NCBI GenBank assembly: GCA_913062665.1
Contig: CAJXVY010000008.1
Location: forward strand, 1 to 10,174
Direction: 5' to 3'
Length of the DNA stretch: 10,174 nt
Source of the DNA: an uncultured Micrococcales bacterium
GTDB lineage: Bacteria > Actinomycetota > Actinomycetes > Actinomycetales > Microbacteriaceae
The notes under the pieces are model-generated. The model searched no databases. It had not been told where the DNA came from and was given only the letters and a program-made list of their open reading frames with translations. A program made the translations under genes and the position numbers. Below are positions 6,455 to 10,174 of the stretch, piece after piece (position 1 is the stretch's first letter; each line of letters opens with the position of its first letter).

Positions 6455-7696
6455 TTACTCCTTGGAGTTATTCAAGCCTGTATTGCTACTTTCACTTCCC
6501 GATTCGTCAATAACCACAATCGGCCCCGTTTCCGGAGCTGTGATCTCGCTCGGTGCTGGTATGTAACGGATTGCAACCAATGCGGCCATCAGTGTTCCGA
6601 TTCCAAAAAAGACACTGACTGCAAATGCTGCAACCGGACCAATAATGTCCACCGCAATTCCAGCCAAGGCACTTCCGATGCTGATTCCGACAAGCTGACC
6701 GGTTGTTTGCCAACCGTAGGCCTCAGCAATTTCACTCGGCTGTGTTCCGCCAGAAATGGTCAGCGCCATAATTCCAAGCGTTGGTGCAACACCAATCCCT
6801 GCAATAAACAGTGAAAGCCCGACCCAGTAAGGGTTGGCGGGAAATATCAGGATCATGGCAAAACCAATCAACACGACCCCAATCAAAATACTCAGTGCAT
6901 ATTTCGAATTCGCCCTGCCCCCGACAAAAACACCGCCAAGCACGCTGCCGATTGAGAACACTGCAATCAAAAGACCCGCAATCGCCTCATCAAACATCGC
7001 AACCGCCCCTACTTCCAAACCGGCAAAGCTTCCGATAAATAAAAGCCCCATGAAAGTCATGATGGAAACGATGCGGTTTTTCAGCACCTTGCCGTAGGCA
7101 TCCGTTGTTCTTGGAATCTTGGTCAGTGCAACCTCTTTGTTCCAAATAAACCAGAGTGAACCCGTCGCCTGAATGGTTGCGATTGTTATAAGTATTGGTA
7201 ACGATCCGAATTGAGCCGCAATCAAAGTGATCACAACAGGGCCCACCACCCAAATAATCTCTTGGGCGGTGGCATCCAAACTAAACAGTCTGCCCAGGAG
7301 TTTCTTCGGTGTCAGTCTTGGGTAAATGGTTCTGGCAGCAGTCTGTATTGGTGGTTGAGTCAGACCGATTAATAGCCCCAACAAAACAAGCCAAGCAGGC
7401 TCGGCAGGGATGAAAGCCATGCTGATAACTGCAATAACATTCAGCAAACTGGTGACACCCAGAACTGCTTGAATTCCGAAGATTGCCATCCAACGCGACA
7501 GTGCAGGTCCTGCAACACTGATTCCAAGCGTGGCCGCACCAACGGTGATCCCTGCTATGGCATAGGATTCGGTGATTCTTTCAACATAGATAATCAGTCC
7601 GAGACTTAGCATCCCTCCGGGGAGCCTCGCATAAAGCTGCGATAGGACGATTCTTAGAACACCTGGAACTTTGAGTAGAGCGCTGAAGCCTTTCAA
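6455..7696 (-). CDS. MFS transporter, substrate unknown
   Basis: 413 residues with about 12 hydrophobic segments: six before the polar central loop (about 186-207, containing KIPRTTDAYGK) and six after, the major facilitator layout. It starts with RLPGGMLSLGL in helix 1, has a basic cytoplasmic stretch TPKKLLGRLFSL (129-140) between the N-terminal helices, and ends in an acidic, Ser-rich cytoplasmic tail (about 381-413). No drug-efflux or sugar-specific motif lets me name the substrate; actinobacterial relatives are usually annotated only as MFS transporters. The start is TTG at 7696: the frame continues no further to a better start, helix 1 begins about residue 12, and GAGG sits 5 bases upstream. 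A -10-like TAGTGT lies 12 bases upstream. It is the first gene of a two-gene operon with the epimerase and is divergent from rsmI across 41 bp. Confidence 0.9.
   Translation of the reverse strand: MKGFSALLKVPGVLRIVLSQLYARLPGGMLSLGLIIYVERITESYAIAGITVGAATLGISVAGPALSRWMAIFGIQAVLGVTSLLNVIAVISMAFIPAEPAWLVLLGLLIGLTQPPIQTAARTIYPRLTPKKLLGRLFSLDATAQEIIWVVGPVVITLIAAQFGSLPILITIATIQATGSLWFIWNKEVALTKIPRTTDAYGKVLKNRIVSIMTFMGLLFIGSFAGLEVGAVAMFDEAIAGLLIAVFSIGSVLGGVFVGGRANSKYALSILIGVVLIGFAMILIFPANPYWVGLSLFIAGIGVAPTLGIMALTISGGTQPSEIAEAYGWQTTGQLVGISIGSALAGIAVDIIGPVAAFAVSVFFGIGTLMAALVAIRYIPAPSEITAPETGPIVVIDESGSESSNTGLNNSKE
6458..6463 (-). promoter_or_regulatory. Shine-Dalgarno for the epimerase gene within the MFS coding end
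   Basis: AAGGAG on the minus strand, spaced 5 bases from the ATG at 6452. The same bases encode the last two residues (Lys-Glu) of the transporter. It supports both the 6452 start and coupled translation. Confidence 0.75.
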
Positions 7697-7708
7697 TCAA
7701 ACCTCGTG

Positions 7709-7714
7709 ACACTA
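7709..7714 (-). promoter_or_regulatory. Candidate -10 element for the MFS-epimerase operon
   Basis: The minus strand reads TAGTGT here, 12 bases before the TTG start at 7696. A transcript starting about 7 bases downstream would have only a few leader bases. The GAGG 5 bases before TTG would then fall mostly outside the mRNA, so either a more distal promoter or near-leaderless initiation applies. Confidence 0.3.
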
Positions 7715-7724
7715 GCGGGGGACA

Positions 7725-7730
7725 TAAGCT
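7725..7730 (+). promoter_or_regulatory. Candidate -10 element for leaderless rsmI mRNA
   Basis: TAAGCT fits TAnnnT and ends 7 bases before the rsmI ATG at 7738. The intervening bases TGGTTTC have no Shine-Dalgarno match. A good -35 at the standard distance is not visible; GTGACA at 7706-7711 is only 13 bases upstream. Confidence 0.45.
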
Positions 7731-7737
7731 TGGTTTC

Positions 7738-8553
7738 ATGCTGTTTGTCACTGCAACCCCGATAGGTAATCTTAGCGATGCATCGGAGCGACTAAAAACC
7801 ACTCTGAAAGAAGCTGATTTGATCGCGGCCGAGGACACCAGAAAGCTTAGGCAACTAGCCGGTGGATTGGATATCAAACTGAAGGCCAAGGTGGTCTCTG
7901 TCAATGACACTAATGAGCGCGAGCAGGTGGAGCAGTTAGCCAATCTGGCGAAGACATCAAAAGTGGTGCTCGTGAGTGATGCCGGAATGCCAACCATCAG
8001 TGATCCTGGCTACAACCTTGTGAAGCACTGCCATGAAATTGGCGTTGAGGTGCTAAGCATCGCTGGGCCAAGTGCGGTGAGCTCGGCTTTGTCAGTCAGT
8101 GGGTTGCCAACAAATCGGTTTTGTTTCGAGGGCTTTATTCCAAAAAAACCTAATGAGAAAAAACAGTTTTTCGAATTGCTCAAAACCGAAAAGCGGACCA
8201 TGGTGTTTTTTGAAACCGCTCCCCGAATTGTTGAATCCTTGGAAACCGCCATTGAGGTCTTGGGAGACAGGCAAGCGAGTTTGTCCCGTGAACTTACGAA
8301 AATGTTTGAGCAGACGATTACTGGGAAACTCAGTGAAATCAGAGATGAGATTTCTATCAATCCCCGAGGAGAGATAGTACTGGTGGTCCACGGGGATGAA
8401 TCAGCCGAGCTTGATTATCAGTTTTTAGTTGAAAAAGTGTTACAACTTGTTGAGTCGGGAATTGGCCTAAAACAAGCGGCAAATGAGGTCAGTGAGAACT
8501 TTGGCGGCTCAAAGCGTGAGCTTTATCAACGGGCACTGGCTGAGAAAAAGTAA
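7738..8553 (+). CDS. rsmI: 16S rRNA (cytidine-2'-O)-methyltransferase RsmI
   Basis: 271 residues, typical for RsmI (EC 2.1.1.198), which uses S-adenosylmethionine to 2'-O-methylate C1402 of 16S rRNA in the ribosomal P site. Evidence along the protein: FVTATPIGNLSD at the N-terminus (3-14), IAAEDTRKLRQL (29-40), LVSDAGMPTISDPG (78-91), LSIAGPSAVSSALSVSG (106-122), RFCFEGFIPKK (127-137) and SRELTKMFE (183-191), all hallmark blocks of the tetrapyrrole methylase/RsmI family. The start at 7738 leaves only two residues before the conserved V-TATPIGN block, as expected, and a -10 hexamer ends 7 bases before it. The C-terminal part (about 217-271) includes the family's helical end with LKQAANEVSENFGGSKRELY. 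The stop TAA at 8551-8553 is 10 bases before metG. Confidence 0.97.
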   Translation: MLFVTATPIGNLSDASERLKTTLKEADLIAAEDTRKLRQLAGGLDIKLKAKVVSVNDTNEREQVEQLANLAKTSKVVLVSDAGMPTISDPGYNLVKHCHEIGVEVLSIAGPSAVSSALSVSGLPTNRFCFEGFIPKKPNEKKQFFELLKTEKRTMVFFETAPRIVESLETAIEVLGDRQASLSRELTKMFEQTITGKLSEIRDEISINPRGEIVLVVHGDESAELDYQFLVEKVLQLVESGIGLKQAANEVSENFGGSKRELYQRALAEKK

Positions 8554-8556
8554 GAT
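8551..8556 (+). promoter_or_regulatory. Candidate -10 element for metG, made from the rsmI stop codon
   Basis: TAAGAT ends 7 bases before the metG GTG at 8564, a close match to the -10 consensus and the same spacing as for rsmI. Its first three bases are the rsmI stop codon. No clear Shine-Dalgarno lies in the 10-base gap, so metG may have its own leaderless transcript in addition to read-through from rsmI. Confidence 0.4.
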
Positions 8557-8563
8557 TGGGCTC

Positions 8564-10135
8564 GTGTCTGAAAAAACCTTTTACGCAACCACGCCGATTT
8601 TCTATGTGAACGATGCTCCACACATCGGCCACGCATACACCGAGGTAGCGGCAGATGTGCTCACTCGCTGGCATCGACAGCGTGGACAGGATGCCTATTT
8701 GCTAACTGGCACGGATGAGCATGGCGAAAAGGTCCTTAGAACGGCAATTGCCAACCAGACTGAGGCTCAGGATTGGACTGACAAGCTGGTGAACGGCTCC
8801 TGGCTTCCGCTTTTAGAGACGATAGATATTAATAACCAGGACTTTATTCGGACCACCGAACCCAGACACAAAAAAGCAGTTCAAAAATTTCTGCAAAAGC
8901 TCTATGACGATGGGTTTATCTACCAGGGCAGTTACCAGGGAAATTACTGCGTAGGTTGCGAGGAATACAAAGCTGACAGTGATCTGGTTGATGGTGAGGG
9001 TGAGTATGCAGGCAGCAAGGTCTGCGCAATCCACTCCAAACCCGTGGAGACACTGAATGAAACCAATTATTTTTTCAAATTGAGCGAATTTGAAAAGCCA
9101 TTGCTGGAGCTATATAAATCCCAATCAGATTTCGTCCATCCGGAGAGTGCCAAAAACGAAGTTGTATCTTTCGTTTCAAGAGGTCTTGAAGATCTCTCAA
9201 TTTCCAGGTCAAAGGAGAAATTTGACTGGGGGGTTGATATCCCCTGGGATGACTCTCACGTCACCTATGTATGGTTCGATGCTTTGCTGAATTACATAAC
9301 CGCGCTTGGCTACGGCGAAGATGAAACTCTTTTGAAGCGTTATTGGCCTGCCAATGTTCAGGTAGTTGGAAAAGACATTCTTAGGTTCCATGCGGTTATT
9401 TGGCCTGCGATGCTGATGGCCGCAGGACTTGAGCCTCCGAAGCAGGTTTTCGGACATGGCTGGTTGCTAGTTGGCGGTGAAAAGATGTCTAAGTCCAAGC
9501 TGACCGGAATTGCCCCCGAGCAGATTACCGATGTTTTTGGATCTGACGCCTTCCGCTACTACTTCATGCGAGCGATTTCATTTGGCTCTGATGGTTCATT
9601 TAGTTGGGAAGACCTCTCTGCTCGTTATCAGGCGGAGCTTGCGAATGGGTTTGGAAACCTAGCCAGCAGGGTTGTGACCATGGTTGGTAAATATTTTGAC
9701 TCTAAATTGCCCGAACCCGCTGAATACCAAGAGCCCGAGAAGCAGCTGATTGCGATTGCGCAGGCGGCTGCACTGAATGCAGACAGAGCAATGGATCGAG
9801 GAGCCATCCACGAGTCAATTGCTGCAACCTGGACACTTGTGGATGAGCTAAATAATTACATCACTCAGCAAGAGCCCTGGAAGGTTGCAAAGGACGAAAC
9901 TCAAAGAGATCGTCTGGCGACAATTTTGTATGCATCTTCCGAAGGGTTGAGAATTATTTCGGTTTTATTGGCACCGATCATGCCAAAGTCAACCACCAAG
10001 CTATTTGCAAGTATTTGGCCCGGACAAAACCTTGCCGAGCAAACCATTGCTGATGCTGCGCAGTGGGGAGGATTGCCCACAGGTGTTGAATTTGCAGCAC
10101 TTGAAAGCCTGTTCCCGAGGATTGAGCAGGAATGA
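8564..10135 (+). CDS. metG: Methionyl-tRNA synthetase MetG
   Basis: 523 residues from GTG at 8564, close to the short actinobacterial MetRS (about 520). It charges tRNA-Met in the cytoplasm (EC 6.1.1.10). The class I signatures are HIGH (20-23, after FYATTPIFYVNDAP) and KMSKS (307-311); TGTDEHGEK follows the first. The connective-peptide zinc knuckle has C129-x-x-C132 and C154-x-x-H157, so one metal site is expected. The C-terminal half is the anticodon-binding helical bundle, with YITQQEPWKVAKD; there is no appended EMAP-like tRNA-binding domain. The frame extends upstream to an ATG at 8483, but that would add 27 non-conserved residues and overlap rsmI by 71 bases. The protein family begins at 8564, which also has a -10 hexamer 7 bases before it. 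The stop TGA overlaps the next gene's ATG. Confidence 0.97.
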   Translation: MSEKTFYATTPIFYVNDAPHIGHAYTEVAADVLTRWHRQRGQDAYLLTGTDEHGEKVLRTAIANQTEAQDWTDKLVNGSWLPLLETIDINNQDFIRTTEPRHKKAVQKFLQKLYDDGFIYQGSYQGNYCVGCEEYKADSDLVDGEGEYAGSKVCAIHSKPVETLNETNYFFKLSEFEKPLLELYKSQSDFVHPESAKNEVVSFVSRGLEDLSISRSKEKFDWGVDIPWDDSHVTYVWFDALLNYITALGYGEDETLLKRYWPANVQVVGKDILRFHAVIWPAMLMAAGLEPPKQVFGHGWLLVGGEKMSKSKLTGIAPEQITDVFGSDAFRYYFMRAISFGSDGSFSWEDLSARYQAELANGFGNLASRVVTMVGKYFDSKLPEPAEYQEPEKQLIAIAQAAALNADRAMDRGAIHESIAATWTLVDELNNYITQQEPWKVAKDETQRDRLATILYASSEGLRIISVLLAPIMPKSTTKLFASIWPGQNLAEQTIADAAQWGGLPTGVEFAALESLFPRIEQE

Positions 10136-10174
10136 GCGATCCCATAAGGACTCGCAAACAACCTAAGCCCCGGG
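10132..10174 (+). CDS. Start of a probable TatD-family metal-dependent hydrolase (truncated by window end)
   Basis: An ATG at 10132 overlaps the metG TGA in an ATGA, and the frame stays open for 14 codons to the window edge (MSDPIRTRKQPKPR). A TatD-like DNase commonly follows metG in actinobacteria, and such proteins there often begin with a similar basic, Arg/Pro-rich leader before the metal-binding HxH motif, which would lie beyond this window. The assignment rests on position and the leader's style only. The 4-base overlap indicates translational coupling to metG; GAGG at 10117-10120 is a possible but distant ribosome site. Confidence 0.5.
   Translation, partial: MSDPIRTRKQPKPR

Noticed and set aside
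7581..7997. 138-residue open frame on the minus strand spanning the MFS/rsmI junction
   Set aside because: It overlaps rsmI antisense and the MFS gene in another frame; both real genes have clear family motifs.
8483..8563. Upstream ATG extension of metG by 27 residues
   Set aside because: It would overlap rsmI by 71 bases and adds sequence not found in MetRS; the conserved N-terminus begins at the GTG at 8564.
1..10174. CRISPR array, tRNA, IS element, prophage or defence island
   Set aside because: No direct-repeat array, cloverleaf, transposase, integrase or terminal inverted repeats are visible; coding genes fill nearly the whole window. The helicase-nuclease-like protein alone is not enough to call a defence system.

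Overview
The window looks like chromosomal core DNA of a streamlined, medium-GC actinobacterium. The gene content and protein style fit Microbacteriaceae, and most closely the small-genome aquatic 'Luna' type (Aquiluna, Rhodoluna). This rests on three things: the rsmI-metG-(tatD-like) order; the 5-formyltetrahydrofolate cyclo-ligase / RimJ-type acetyltransferase / small membrane protein cluster, which is a reduced form of the actinobacterial cluster that also carries galU and moeA; and roughly balanced base composition with very short gaps. The taxonomic call is inference; no rRNA gene is present. I see no tRNA, CRISPR, IS element or phage gene. Every stretch over 300 bases is coding.

Layout, left to right. 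(1) 1-228: the C-terminal end of a gene cut by the window edge, then a tiny ORF of 32 codons with a good Shine-Dalgarno site, then a hairpin. (2) 280-3846 (+): a 1188-residue protein of the actinobacterial DUF4011 / superfamily-1-helicase-like / MTES_1575 nuclease-like family. Its Walker A lysine, Walker B glutamate and motif III glutamine are all replaced. (3) 3843-4370 (-): 5-formyltetrahydrofolate cyclo-ligase, converging on the previous gene so that one CTAG palindrome provides both stop codons. (4) 4389-4964 (+): a RimJ/RimL-type acetyltransferase, divergent from the cyclo-ligase across 18 bp. (5) 5021-5566 (+): a three-helix membrane protein resembling the one that follows rimJ in other actinobacteria. 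(6) 7696 down to 5559 (-): an MFS transporter followed two bases later by a TIGR01777-type NAD(P)-dependent epimerase. (7) 7738-10174 (+): rsmI, metG and the first codons of a probable TatD-family nuclease. These are translation-related housekeeping genes, tightly packed.

A recurring signal is an actinobacterial -10 hexamer (TAnnnT) ending 6 or 7 bases before a start codon, as expected for leaderless mRNAs. It precedes the large ORF, the acetyltransferase, the membrane protein, rsmI and metG. The genes that lie inside an operon instead have Shine-Dalgarno sites or overlap the previous gene. I consider the motif-degenerate helicase-like protein, the tiny ORF, the leaderless promoter pattern and the overlapping divergent promoters the points most worth following up. 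I found no clear new multi-gene system here.
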